From Deltaproteobacteria bacterium (GTDB lineage Bacteria > Desulfobacterota_D > UBA1144 > Nemesobacterales > JAJCZQ01): a stretch of 64,000 bases of DNA. The DNA lies in assembly GCA_029262335.1 (NCBI GenBank), contig JAJCZQ010000031.1:41001-105000 (forward strand). The letters are read 5' to 3'. Shown piece by piece: positions 27,521-36,692 of the stretch (positions are counted from its first letter, which is position 1; each line of letters opens with the position of its first letter). A program made the position numbers and the translations under genes. The notes under the pieces are model-generated. The model made no database searches and was not told the DNA's origin. It was given only the letters and a program-made list of their open reading frames with translations.

Positions 27521-28519
27521 TTAATAAGATGTGTATTTAATCTCAAGAGGCTTTCCGACATCGGGCCTTCTTACTTTCCAGATCATACCGTCATAAATAA
27601 AATGCAGGAAAGAACTGCCCACAATATATATTTCCAGTGCCTGCCTGTTCCACTGCCTTCCGTACAGACTAACAAGTATTACTACAATGGCAAACAGCGT
27701 ACTGTATATCCAAAGTTTCTTGCTTGCGCTCGCGAGAAGGGATTTGTGTTCCGGTCGTTTTCGGTATTTGGCACTTACAAAAAAGTTTACAAATGCTATA
27801 TATTCAAGTGCGTGTGAAAATGCAAATACTATATATCCAATAACAAGTGAATAGAGAAAAATGCTGAAAAGCAGAACTATTGATATTACATAAAGGTTCT
27901 TTGGAATACTGATTTGATGCCAGTTCTTTAACTCTATATAGGTATATCTAATAGTGAAATATGCACATGCAGCTCCGGCAACGTAAGCCAATACAGTAAT
28001 GTACTGCATGTATGGCCCCAAAACGCCGAGGATGACCCTTCCGGCCCTGTACCTTTCTACCGTATGCTGTTCCTGTACGGCCATAAAAAGGAATATAAAA
28101 ATAAACCAGGAATATATGAGCCAGAGTTCAGTCCTTGCTTCACCATAGCCGGCCTTTCGGGAATAGATACGTGTTAGTCCGTATTTCTGGGCAACCGTAT
28201 GGTACATTGTCCAGATAATTGAGATAGTAAGCAGTATTTTAAAACTGTCATACTTTACAAAGATAAAAGTGACTATTATGGCTAATATGGGAAGGGCGAT
28301 GTAGATAAGCCTTCGTCGGCTGAATTCTTCGTTTTCTCCGTATACAAGTGCAAAAGTGTAGTGCCTGTGGACATAGTTAAAAAGAAGTACTATAAGTATG
28401 ATCCAGGCATAGTTGTTTTGAAAAACAAGGAGGAGTGCAAGAATTACAATCCAGCCAAAACTGTAAAAGATTGTATCTGCCCAGGAGTTCTGAATCCAAA
28501 GTTTCTTTGCTATTTCCAT
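27521..28519 (-). CDS. Polytopic membrane protein of unknown function
   Basis: A 332-residue hydrophobic protein with about eight or nine predicted helices. A conserved-looking HRHYTFALVYGE segment follows the second helix, and other His/Tyr-rich stretches (MYHTVAQKYG, FSHALEYIAF, FLHFIYDGMIWK) sit near membrane edges, which suggests a metal- or heme-dependent membrane enzyme. I do not recognise the family. It lies 18 bases from clpA. Confidence 0.75.
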   Translation of the reverse strand: MEIAKKLWIQNSWADTIFYSFGWIVILALLLVFQNNYAWIILIVLLFNYVHRHYTFALVYGENEEFSRRRLIYIALPILAIIVTFIFVKYDSFKILLTISIIWTMYHTVAQKYGLTRIYSRKAGYGEARTELWLIYSWFIFIFLFMAVQEQHTVERYRAGRVILGVLGPYMQYITVLAYVAGAACAYFTIRYTYIELKNWHQISIPKNLYVISIVLLFSIFLYSLVIGYIVFAFSHALEYIAFVNFFVSAKYRKRPEHKSLLASASKKLWIYSTLFAIVVILVSLYGRQWNRQALEIYIVGSSFLHFIYDGMIWKVRRPDVGKPLEIKYTSY

Positions 28520-28537
28520 TGTAGTTTAATGCCAGGA

Positions 28538-30781
28538 TTACCTGGAGTAATTAAAGTCAAGACTTCCATTTTCTATACCGATTTCTACTATGCCGCCTGT
28601 AGATATTTCTCCAAAGAGAATCTCTTTGGAAAGTTTTTCGGTAATTTCCCTGTCTATTAGCCTTTGTATTGGCCTTGCTCCAAGTAGTGAATCATACCCG
28701 TTTTCTGCAAGGTATGTCCTTGCTTCGGGTGATAGTTTGATCTTTATTTTTTTGTTTTTCAATCTTTCTTCAAGCTCTGAGATCAGTTTGTCAACAATTT
28801 TTTCGATGATTACAATGTCAAGAGCGTTAAAATTAATAATTGAAGTAAGCCTGTTTCTAAACTCAGGACTAAAGAATTTATCAATAACTTCAGTGCTTTT
28901 ATCTTCAAACTCCTTCTGGGCAAACCCGAGGTTTCTCCTGCTGCTTTCCCTTGACCCGGTATTTGTTGTATAAATAAGTATAATCTGCCTGAAATCCACT
29001 TTCCTGCCATTTGAGTCTGTCAAAGTGGCATGGTCCATAACCTGCAAAAGAATGTTGTAAATATCTTCGTGAGCTTTTTCTATTTCATCCAGCAGCAGCA
29101 CTGCATGGGGGTTTTTATGGACAGCCTCTGTTAACTGGCCTCCCTGGTCAAACCCTACATATCCAGGCGGTGACCCTATAAGTCTTGAGACAGTGTGCTT
29201 TTCCATATACTCACTCATATCAAACCTTATAAATTCGATGCCAAGAGTTTCAGCCAGCTTTTTGGCAAGTTCCGTTTTCCCTACGCCGGTTGGTCCCGAA
29301 AACATAAATGACCCTATGGGTTTGTCAGGTTCGTTAAGTCCTGCACGTGATATCTGTATGGAAGTTACAAGTTTTTTTACAGCATCGTCCTGTCCGTAAA
29401 TATACTTTTTGAGGTCATCTTCGAGATTTATCAGGAGGTTTTTGTCTTCGACTTTTACAGTCCTCGTAGGAATCTTTGTGATTTTCGATATCAGGCTTTC
29501 AACATCCTTTACGGTAACCTGGGAAAATTCTGTTGTATTATTTCTGAGTTTTACCGCGGCCCCTACTTCGTCTAGTACATCAATTGCCTTGTCCGGCAGT
29601 CTCCTGTCATTCATAAATTTGGCTGATAGTTCCACTGCTGCTTTTATGGAGTTTGGTGAGTAGTAGACTTTGTGAAACTTTTCATAGTACTTTTTAATAC
29701 CGTTTAGTATTTTTGTGGTTTCTTCTTCAGTTGGTTCATGTACATCAATCTTCTGGAACCTTCTTGCTAGTGCATGGTCCTTTTCAAATATTGTCCTGTA
29801 TTCTTTTAGTGTGGTTGTCCCGATGCAGCGGATCTCACCGTTGGCAAGAACCGGTTTTAGCATATTTGAAGCATCAAGGCTCCCTCCGGACACAGCACCG
29901 GCACCAATTACCGTATGAATTTCATCAATAAACAGCACTTTTGTAGGGTCGCCCTTAACACTGTCTATAATGTTTTTTAACCTTTCCTCGAAGTCTCCCC
30001 TGTATCTGGTCCCTGCGGTTAAAGTCCCCATTTCAAGAGCATAAATCTGAATGTCTCTAAGGTTAAGCGGTACTTCATCTTTTACAATTTTATATGCGAG
30101 GCCTTCAGCAATTGCGGTTTTACCCACTCCGGCATCACCCACAAGTATCGGGTTGTTTTTTCTTCTTCTGGATAAAATATGCACAGACCTTTCAAGTTCG
30201 GTATCACGGCCAATTATCGGATCAATCTTTCCGCTCTTTGCTTTTTCCGTAAGATTTGTGCAGTAAAGGTTAAGTGGGTCTTTTTCGTCTTTTCTTGTTT
30301 CCTGATCTGGTTTGGAAAGCTGGTTAGCTGTGCTTTCCTCATAAGATGTATCCCCACCACCGTGGGATACATAACGAACCAGGTTGTAACGTGTAAGCCC
30401 CTGGTCCACGAGGAGATAAAGTGCCTGGGATTCGGGTAACCTGAAAAGTGATATTAATAAGTTGCTACCGTTAATTTCCTGTTTGTCAGCGGACTCTGCA
30501 TGCATTGCAGCAATCCTTAATATATATTTACTGCCCGCGGAGTATTCGGGTTCGGGAAGATACTCGGATTCGATAGGGGGCATATTGTTTTCAAAGAAAT
30601 CTTCGATAGAAGTCCTTAGAGTTTCAAGATCAAGGCCGCAGTCAAGCAGTGCTTCTGCAGCGCTTGTGTCATCAAGCAGCTCAAGGAGAATATGCTCCGG
30701 TGTAATAAACTCGTGCTTTCTTCTCTTTGCCTGTTCGTAGGCCCTGTACAATGTCTTTTCAAGTTCTTCAGACAATATCAA
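28538..30781 (-). CDS. clpA: ATP-dependent Clp protease ATP-binding subunit ClpA
   Basis: AAA+ unfoldase that feeds ClpP. The N-domain (about 1-150) is followed by D1 (GDAGVGKT, VLFIDEIHT) and D2 (GPTGVGKT, VLLLDEIEKAH). I choose TTG 30781, which overlaps the clpS stop (TTGA) with GGAGG 9 bases upstream and yields the usual short ClpA N-terminus (MILSEELEKTLYRAYEQA). An ATG at 30817 would add 12 basic residues and overlap clpS by 40 bases. clpP is not here. Confidence 0.94.
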   Translation of the reverse strand: MILSEELEKTLYRAYEQAKRRKHEFITPEHILLELLDDTSAAEALLDCGLDLETLRTSIEDFFENNMPPIESEYLPEPEYSAGSKYILRIAAMHAESADKQEINGSNLLISLFRLPESQALYLLVDQGLTRYNLVRYVSHGGGDTSYEESTANQLSKPDQETRKDEKDPLNLYCTNLTEKAKSGKIDPIIGRDTELERSVHILSRRRKNNPILVGDAGVGKTAIAEGLAYKIVKDEVPLNLRDIQIYALEMGTLTAGTRYRGDFEERLKNIIDSVKGDPTKVLFIDEIHTVIGAGAVSGGSLDASNMLKPVLANGEIRCIGTTTLKEYRTIFEKDHALARRFQKIDVHEPTEEETTKILNGIKKYYEKFHKVYYSPNSIKAAVELSAKFMNDRRLPDKAIDVLDEVGAAVKLRNNTTEFSQVTVKDVESLISKITKIPTRTVKVEDKNLLINLEDDLKKYIYGQDDAVKKLVTSIQISRAGLNEPDKPIGSFMFSGPTGVGKTELAKKLAETLGIEFIRFDMSEYMEKHTVSRLIGSPPGYVGFDQGGQLTEAVHKNPHAVLLLDEIEKAHEDIYNILLQVMDHATLTDSNGRKVDFRQIILIYTTNTGSRESSRRNLGFAQKEFEDKSTEVIDKFFSPEFRNRLTSIINFNALDIVIIEKIVDKLISELEERLKNKKIKIKLSPEARTYLAENGYDSLLGARPIQRLIDREITEKLSKEILFGEISTGGIVEIGIENGSLDFNYSR

Positions 30782-31119
30782 CCCTGATCGCCTCCGCTTT
30801 CGACTTCCAGTATACATTTTAGCGGATGTTCGTACTTTTCCGCAAGTTGCTCAACCTGTGAGACCTTGGTTTTAGCAATATCAAAAGTATAGACACCAAT
30901 TGTGCTTTTGCCAGCAGTATGGGCCTCGATCATAATCCTGTTGCTCTCGTCTTCAGTTTTATAAAAAATTCTCATTATTATCCAGACAACAAAATCCCTC
31001 GGTGTATAGTCATCATTAAGTAGTACTATACGGTACATATCCGGCTTTTTAAGCTGGATTTTTTCTTCTGTTAGATTGTCAGTATCTAACGAACCTGAAT
31101 TTAATTTTTCTTCTGACAT
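30778..31119 (-). CDS. clpS: Clp protease adaptor ClpS
   Basis: N-end-rule adaptor that delivers substrates to ClpA. The 113-residue product has an extended N-terminus, then the substrate-pocket region VLLNDDYTPRDFVVWI and EAHTAGKSTIGVYTFDIA. It immediately precedes and overlaps clpA, the usual arrangement. Confidence 0.95.
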   Translation of the reverse strand: MSEEKLNSGSLDTDNLTEEKIQLKKPDMYRIVLLNDDYTPRDFVVWIIMRIFYKTEDESNRIMIEAHTAGKSTIGVYTFDIAKTKVSQVEQLAEKYEHPLKCILEVESGGDQG

Positions 31120-31139
31120 CTTATTAATCCAATTCTACA

Positions 31140-32288
31140 TCAATTACATAAATATTTTAACGGTGATTTTTTATTATAACTATCTATTATTTCAAGCATA
31201 TATATTTTTTCACTTTCAAGGTAGTTGCTGATTGAATAACTTGCGGATTCATTAAATAAGATATGAGAGCTGTATATGGGTACTGCGCTGAATCCCCTAA
31301 GGAATTTGTGTTCCCCCTGCGCCCCCGCTTCAAACCTTTGCAGGCTGTTCTTTATTGAGTAGTCAATGAGGCTGTAGTAACAGCATTCAAAGTGAAGATT
31401 GTTTATCTCCGAATTTGTTCCCCAGTATCTTCCAAATAGTGTTGAGTTTTTGATAAAATTAAACGAACCACCAAGCCACATGCCATTTTCTTTTGCCATT
31501 ACCATTACAACTTTATCAGAAAAGTTTTCATGAATTAAATCAAAGAAATTATAGTTTAGATATGCATTACCCCATTTTCTTGAATGGGTATCAAAGTAGA
31601 ACTGCCACATTGCCCCTATATGTTCTTTTTCTATTTTGTCGCCCTGAAGGATTTCTATCTCAATTTCAGATTCGAATATGGATTTCCTTTCTTTTTTTAT
31701 CTGTTTTCTTTTTGATGATTTTAAGTCTTCAAGAAATGAATCGAAATCTGTATAGTCCCTGTTATGCCAGTGATACTGGTGAGTAATTCGTTCCATAAAT
31801 CCGCATTCTGTAAAAAGTTTCTGTTCGTCTTCGTCAACAAACAGGCAGTGTATTGATGAAAGCCCGAGGTCTTCAGCAAGCCTAAGTGCAGTTTGTATTA
31901 GTTTCTTGGCGCATTTATTAAAATCATATTCCGGGTGTACGATAATTCTACGGCCCGTTGTCGGTGTAAACGGTATGCCTATTACGCCCTTTGGATAGTA
32001 GTCAAGTCCCGCCTGCTGGTATGCTCTTGCCCATTCCCAGTCAAATATAAATTCACCATAGGAATCAGTTTTTATAAAAAACGCAAGTGAGCCAACCAGT
32101 TTGTCTTTGTCGTATAAAAGGATGTAGCGCGGGTCCCAGCCGGTGCCTTTGCCAATGCAGCCCGATTCCTCCAGGCAGAATAAAAACTCATAATCAAAGA
32201 AAGGATGGCCCTTGTCCTGTATGGAGTTGTAAGATTCTTTGTCGGTATCTATGATTGAATCAATAACTCTTGTATCAAGGCAGTCCAT
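31140..32288 (-). CDS. GNAT/FemAB-like protein (DUF482 family)
   Basis: A 382-residue protein of the peptidoglycan-biosynthesis/recognition-like family PF04339. Typical are HPFFDYEFLFCLEESG, YILLYDKDKLVGS, SSIHCLFVDEDEQ and FEAGAQGEHKFLRGFSAVP. The fold is a double GNAT related to FemAB transferases; the acyl acceptor is unknown. Confidence 0.87.
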   Translation of the reverse strand: MDCLDTRVIDSIIDTDKESYNSIQDKGHPFFDYEFLFCLEESGCIGKGTGWDPRYILLYDKDKLVGSLAFFIKTDSYGEFIFDWEWARAYQQAGLDYYPKGVIGIPFTPTTGRRIIVHPEYDFNKCAKKLIQTALRLAEDLGLSSIHCLFVDEDEQKLFTECGFMERITHQYHWHNRDYTDFDSFLEDLKSSKRKQIKKERKSIFESEIEIEILQGDKIEKEHIGAMWQFYFDTHSRKWGNAYLNYNFFDLIHENFSDKVVMVMAKENGMWLGGSFNFIKNSTLFGRYWGTNSEINNLHFECCYYSLIDYSIKNSLQRFEAGAQGEHKFLRGFSAVPIYSSHILFNESASYSISNYLESEKIYMLEIIDSYNKKSPLKYLCN

Positions 32289-32385
32289 TTTATTTGAGAA
32301 AATATTAGAATATTTAATAATTTTAACTATTATTTTGGATTCTTTAACAAAAAAAGAATAATAATTATTAAGCAGGGGATTTTAA

Positions 32386-32823
32386 ATGAGTCTGACACCG
32401 TTTCACATTGCTGTTCAGGTAAGGGATATTCATGAAGCTAAAATGTTTTATGGCGGATTGCTGGGCCTGAAACAGGGGCGCAGTGATACTAACTGGGTCG
32501 ATTTTGACATGTTTGGCCACCAGTATGTGTGCCATCTTAATCCCGGACTTGGAAAAGAAGGGAAGGTTGAACTGCATTATAACCCTGTAGACAGCCACTC
32601 TGTGCCGGTACCGCATGCAGGTGTTGTCCTCGAGATGAAAGACTGGCTGACTTTTTCAAGTTTTTTAAAAGATACGGAAGTTAATTTTATTATTGAGCCG
32701 CATATAAGATTTGAAGGACAGCCGGGAGAGCAGGCAACCATGTTTTTCCTTGACCCAAGCGGCAATGCCCTCGAGTTTAAAGCATTTAAAGATATTAAGG
32801 AAGGACTATTTAAGACAGAATGA
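32386..32823 (+). CDS. VOC (glyoxalase/dioxygenase) family protein
   Basis: A 145-residue beta-alpha-beta-beta-beta protein with two VOC modules: FHIAVQVRDIHEAKMFYGGLLGL and a second half ending FFLDPSGNALEFKAF. A metal-binding His near residue 5 and the C-terminal Glu fit a metal-dependent lyase or dioxygenase. Its stop overlaps the ABC-F start (ATGA). Confidence 0.88.
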   Translation: MSLTPFHIAVQVRDIHEAKMFYGGLLGLKQGRSDTNWVDFDMFGHQYVCHLNPGLGKEGKVELHYNPVDSHSVPVPHAGVVLEMKDWLTFSSFLKDTEVNFIIEPHIRFEGQPGEQATMFFLDPSGNALEFKAFKDIKEGLFKTE

Positions 32824-34709
32824 TAACTATTTCAGGATTAAACCACTCTTTTAAAGGCAGGAAGATATTTGACGGCCTTGACTGGAGTATAAAAAAGAAC
32901 AAGAAGTACGGACTTGTCGGCCCAAACGGCACCGGGAAGACCACACTTCTCGAAGCAGTTTCAGGTTTACTTGAGACTGAATCAGGTTCTGTTTTGGTAC
33001 CCAAGAAAATAGTAATAGGTTATCTCTCCCAGGACCTTAAATTTGACCAGACCCAAAGATCAATTGTTGAAGAGGCTCTTAGTGCTTTAAGCAGCACTGG
33101 CCTGGATGAATATGAACTTGAAGGGGTAAAATTTCAGGCCGAAAAGATCCTAATGGGACTAGGTTTTGAAAAAAAGCAGCTCGAAGAGAAGACTTCCACA
33201 CTGTCCGGCGGATGGAAAATGAGGATAGAGCTTGCAAAACTTCTGCTAAAAGAGCCAAATGTCCTCCTGCTTGATGAACCAACAAACCATCTGGATATTC
33301 AAAGCATTGAATGGATCGAAAACTATTTAAATAATTTTAACGGTACGGTTGTATTAGTTTCGCATGACAAGTATCTCCTCGACAGGATGATTGATACAGT
33401 TGCCGAACTTGAAAACGGAAGGATTAAGGAATGGAAGGGAAACTATTCCCACTACATAGTAGAGAAAGAAGAGCAAAAGCAGATCCAGCTTTCAACGTTT
33501 AAAAACCAGCAAAAGAAGATTCAGGAAACGGAAAGATTTATTGAAAGGTTCAGGGCCAAAAATACCAAGGCAACACAGGTACAGAGCCGTGTAAAAATGC
33601 TCGAAAAAATGGAGCTTATTGAAGCCCCGGAAAGTAATAATAAAAAAATTAAACTTAAATTTCCCGAAGCCCCGAGATCAGGAAGGGTCGTTTATGAAAT
33701 CTCCGAGTTCAGTAAAGAATACAAAACTGCAGAAAATAATATTAACGTAGTGTTTGAAAATGCAGGCCCTCTTAAGATAGAAAGGGGCGATAAGATAGCT
33801 CTTGCAGGAAAAAACGGAGAAGGAAAGACCACACTTGCAAAAATGATTGTTGGAATTGAAAAATTCAGTGGTGAAAGTGACTTAGGGCACAATGTTGAAC
33901 TTGCTTATTATGCCCAGAGCCAGGCTGACAATTTAAACCTTGAAAATACTCTATATAATGAATTTGTACAGGTATCTCCTCATTTTTCTGATACCCAGAT
34001 AAGGTCAATATTGGGATCATTTCTCTTTAATGAAGACGACTTAGAGAAAAAAGTTAAAGTCCTTTCCGGAGGTGAAAAAAGCAGGCTTTCTCTTTCCAAG
34101 ATGCTGGTATCTCCTTCGAATTTCCTTTTGCTCGATGAACCCACAAACCATCTTGATATTCAGTCGCGTGAAATACTTCTGGAGGCTCTAAAAAACTATT
34201 CAGGCACTTTCCTTGTTATAAGCCATGACAGGTATTTTATAGACCAGCTTGTTAACAAGGTCTGGTATGTCGAGGACGGTGTAGTTGAGACTTATCTTGG
34301 TAATTATTCAGATTGTATTAATAAAATAAATGGGAAAGATGAGGTCCAGGTTGAAGATATTGTAAAAGAGATTAAGGAAATAAAAGAAGTAAAAGTTAAG
34401 GAAAATAAAAAAGAAAAGGCGGAACGGAGAAACAGGCTTTACCGGGAGTTAAAAGAAAAAGGTATTGAGAATATGGACAACTGGAAGGAACTTACCGAAA
34501 ACCAGCTGAGTAATGCCTTAAGGGAACTAGAAAAGAAAATAGCAGATAGTGAAATCAGTAAAAGTGAAATAGAAAAACAGCTGCATGACCCGGAGCTTTT
34601 TAAAGACCAGGATGAAGCAGTCCAGAAAACTAAGGAATTTGATGACCTGAATTCGAATCTCCTTCTAATGTATAAAAGATGGGATGACCTTACCGAGCAT
34701 CTGAATTAA
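32820..34709 (+). CDS. ABC-F family ATPase
   Basis: A 629-residue soluble protein with two ABC domains and no membrane part. Domain 1 has GPNGTGKTT and LSGGWKMR; domain 2 has AGKNGEGKTT and LSGGEKSR; each ends LLLDEPTNHLD. A charged linker joins them and a C-terminal coiled coil (about 535-625) resembles Uup. ABC-F proteins act on the ribosome. The start overlaps the VOC stop by 4 bases. Confidence 0.93.
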   Translation: MITISGLNHSFKGRKIFDGLDWSIKKNKKYGLVGPNGTGKTTLLEAVSGLLETESGSVLVPKKIVIGYLSQDLKFDQTQRSIVEEALSALSSTGLDEYELEGVKFQAEKILMGLGFEKKQLEEKTSTLSGGWKMRIELAKLLLKEPNVLLLDEPTNHLDIQSIEWIENYLNNFNGTVVLVSHDKYLLDRMIDTVAELENGRIKEWKGNYSHYIVEKEEQKQIQLSTFKNQQKKIQETERFIERFRAKNTKATQVQSRVKMLEKMELIEAPESNNKKIKLKFPEAPRSGRVVYEISEFSKEYKTAENNINVVFENAGPLKIERGDKIALAGKNGEGKTTLAKMIVGIEKFSGESDLGHNVELAYYAQSQADNLNLENTLYNEFVQVSPHFSDTQIRSILGSFLFNEDDLEKKVKVLSGGEKSRLSLSKMLVSPSNFLLLDEPTNHLDIQSREILLEALKNYSGTFLVISHDRYFIDQLVNKVWYVEDGVVETYLGNYSDCINKINGKDEVQVEDIVKEIKEIKEVKVKENKKEKAERRNRLYRELKEKGIENMDNWKELTENQLSNALRELEKKIADSEISKSEIEKQLHDPELFKDQDEAVQKTKEFDDLNSNLLLMYKRWDDLTEHLN

Positions 34710-34720
34710 TAAAATTATAA

Positions 34721-35098
34721 TTACCAGATTATTTTAATTTCAGTGTACTTCTCAAAATGGCGGAAATCTTTATCCCGTGTTATTAAAGGAACGCCATAAT
34801 CAATACAACTTTGAGCAATAATAGAATCTGCAATTCTGCATTTTAAAGATTTTGATAAAATCCTGCTTCTTGTTTTACCTGCCCTTTCCCAAAATCCTTC
34901 TGTAGTATCAAGTAGTGGTATTTTAAGCAAATTATTAATAATTTTTACCGGTAATCCCGGGTCACTTAAAATTTCGGTAAGAACCAGAGGTGGAAGATAA
35001 ATAATCTGCGATTCCAGACAGGAATCAAGTTCATCAACATCATTGCCTTTTTCACCCTTAAGAAATGCAATTAGTGTGCTTGTATCAACTGCAATCAT
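34721..35098 (-). CDS. vapC: VapC-type PIN-domain toxin
   Basis: A 125-residue PIN-domain endoribonuclease. The acidic active site is readable: D5 (AVDTSTLIAF), E42 (LTEILSDP), D91 (IADSIIAQ) and D109/D111 (TRDKDF). It follows vapB with a 4-base overlap, the standard toxin-antitoxin layout. The RNA target is unknown. Confidence 0.92.
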   Translation of the reverse strand: MIAVDTSTLIAFLKGEKGNDVDELDSCLESQIIYLPPLVLTEILSDPGLPVKIINNLLKIPLLDTTEGFWERAGKTRSRILSKSLKCRIADSIIAQSCIDYGVPLITRDKDFRHFEKYTEIKIIW

Positions 35099-35301
35099 TT
35101 ACGGTCTTCTCTGAGTTCTTCAACAGTTTTTGAAAATTTTACTCTTCCTTTCATATCTCTGAGACTACTATATGCATCAGCTGCAGCAAGTAGCCTAAGT
35201 CCGTTACGTACTGTCTCTGAGATACCTTTCCCTGTTTGTTTCTGGGCTTTTTTTAATAAATCATCCGGCACTTCAATTGTTATTTTTTTGGCGTTTCCCA
35301 T
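35095..35301 (-). CDS. vapB: VapB-type antitoxin
   Basis: A 68-residue antitoxin. The N-terminal KITIEVPDDLLKKAQK suits a ribbon-helix-helix DNA-binding domain, and the C-terminal half (RVKFSKTVEELRED) would bind VapC. It is translated from AAGGGA-spaced ATG. A perfect inverted repeat upstream (35334-35365) is the likely autoregulatory operator. Confidence 0.9.
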   Translation of the reverse strand: MGNAKKITIEVPDDLLKKAQKQTGKGISETVRNGLRLLAAADAYSSLRDMKGRVKFSKTVEELREDRK

Positions 35302-35333
35302 TTTATTTCCCTTAATCTATATTCAGATACCAT

Positions 35334-35365
35334 ATACTATACCATAACTCACTATGGTATAGTAT
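35334..35365. promoter_or_regulatory. Inverted-repeat operator of vapBC
   Basis: ATACTATACCATA (35334-35346) and TATGGTATAGTAT (35353-35365) are perfect 13-base arms around ACTCAC. The site lies 33 bases upstream of vapB, and VapBC complexes typically repress their own promoter through such repeats. No T-tract follows, so a terminator is less likely. Confidence 0.72.
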
Positions 35366-35380
35366 GTAGGAATAAAGGAA

Positions 35381-36625
35381 TTAGTGTATTTGTTTTCTTG
35401 TAAGTGCTAAAAGCAGTAACCCGGCAACAACAGCAACAACCGAAATTACTATCAATGGCAGACTAATAAAGATTGCGGCTAGGAGTCCGGCACCAAACCC
35501 CGACATAGCTTCTGCAGCGACCTGTAGTGACTGGTTGTTTCCCATAATAGTGCCCTGCTGTTCGGGTTTTACCCTCAGTGACAGCATTGTCGCACATGCA
35601 GGCAGGCAAAGAGAAAGTGCAAAGGCGGGGGGCAAAAGCGTCGCCCATAGATATATTGAATCATGCGGAATTGTTATTATAAAAATAAAAATCCCCGTTA
35701 AAATCGAAGTAACAATTGTCATATTTACAGGGGTGTAAAACCTTGAGAGGTATCCGTTAAGCCAGAGGTTTACAATTACTACCGGTACTGCAACCCAGGC
35801 AATATATATTGAAAGTGTTGGTACAGTAAAATTATATTCATCGACAAGGTACATGGGGTAGGACCTGAAAAAACCAAAGATGGCGAGGTATATCAAGAAA
35901 TTAATAAAGAATACGGGCCTTATAGATGTAGGTTTGAATACGTTTAAAAGGCTTGTGAAACTTTCAAAATAACTCTTTACAATGACTATGCTCTTGTCCC
36001 TTGTTTCATCGAATCTAAAGTAGGTAAAAATAAAAGAACAGACCAGAATTCCAAGTACTGCATAAAATGGGGTTGAATAATTAAACCAACTTACAACCGA
36101 AGAGTCCGCAAGCCTTCCTCCAAAAAGCGGGCCGAATATATATGCACTGCTGGCACTTAAATATATGTATCCAAACAGCCTGTTTCTGTTTTCACTTGTG
36201 GATTTGTCTGCAATAGCACTTTGAGCAATAGCCACATTGGCTTCAGACAAACCGCCCATAAAGGAACTTACCATAAGCAGCCAAAGGCTTTGCAGCGTGA
36301 GTGAAAAAGCTATAAAAAAATAGCAAATTATAGAAACCAGAAGAGAAATTAATAGAACCGGCCTTCTGCCAAACCTGTCAGATAGTGAACCGAGTACGGG
36401 TGATCCAAGGAACTGCCCCAGGGGGTATAGTGTTAATAACAGTCCTAGAATAATGGTCCTGTGTCCAGCTGAGGATGCCGCGGAAACCATCCCGTTGTGG
36501 GCATACATGATCATTGGTGTAAAGATAGTGATCATGAGACTGTAGCCCATAAATCCAATAAAAATTACTATATAGACCGGTAAAAGTTTCAGAAAATTTG
36601 TTTGGTTTGTTTTATTGTCTGGCAT
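35381..36625 (-). CDS. MFS transporter
   Basis: A 414-residue major facilitator protein with about 12 helices. Motif A is GSLSDRFGRRPVLL between helices 2 and 3, preceded by YPLGQFLGSPVLG, as in TetA/DHA1-type drug exporters. Substrate unknown. It is divergent from cstA across a 67-base gap holding a 13-base inverted repeat. Confidence 0.9.
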   Translation of the reverse strand: MPDNKTNQTNFLKLLPVYIVIFIGFMGYSLMITIFTPMIMYAHNGMVSAASSAGHRTIILGLLLTLYPLGQFLGSPVLGSLSDRFGRRPVLLISLLVSIICYFFIAFSLTLQSLWLLMVSSFMGGLSEANVAIAQSAIADKSTSENRNRLFGYIYLSASSAYIFGPLFGGRLADSSVVSWFNYSTPFYAVLGILVCSFIFTYFRFDETRDKSIVIVKSYFESFTSLLNVFKPTSIRPVFFINFLIYLAIFGFFRSYPMYLVDEYNFTVPTLSIYIAWVAVPVVIVNLWLNGYLSRFYTPVNMTIVTSILTGIFIFIITIPHDSIYLWATLLPPAFALSLCLPACATMLSLRVKPEQQGTIMGNNQSLQVAAEAMSGFGAGLLAAIFISLPLIVISVVAVVAGLLLLALTRKQIH

Positions 36626-36638
36626 TTTATTTAAAGGA

Positions 36639-36675
36639 ATCTATTTTACATCATTTAATAATATGTAAAATAGAT
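36639..36675. promoter_or_regulatory. 13-base inverted repeat between MFS and cstA promoters
   Basis: ATCTATTTTACAT (36639-36651) and ATGTAAAATAGAT (36663-36675) are perfect arms with an 11-base spacer. The arms contain possible -35 (TTTACA) and -10 (TAAAAT) words on both strands, so one symmetric site could control both divergent genes. Confidence 0.6.
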
Positions 36676-36692
36676 GTCTGATGGAGGCATAA

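Noticed and set aside
35334..35365. Inverted repeat as a terminator of the MFS gene
   Set aside because: No T-tract follows on either strand and its position fits a vapBC operator better.
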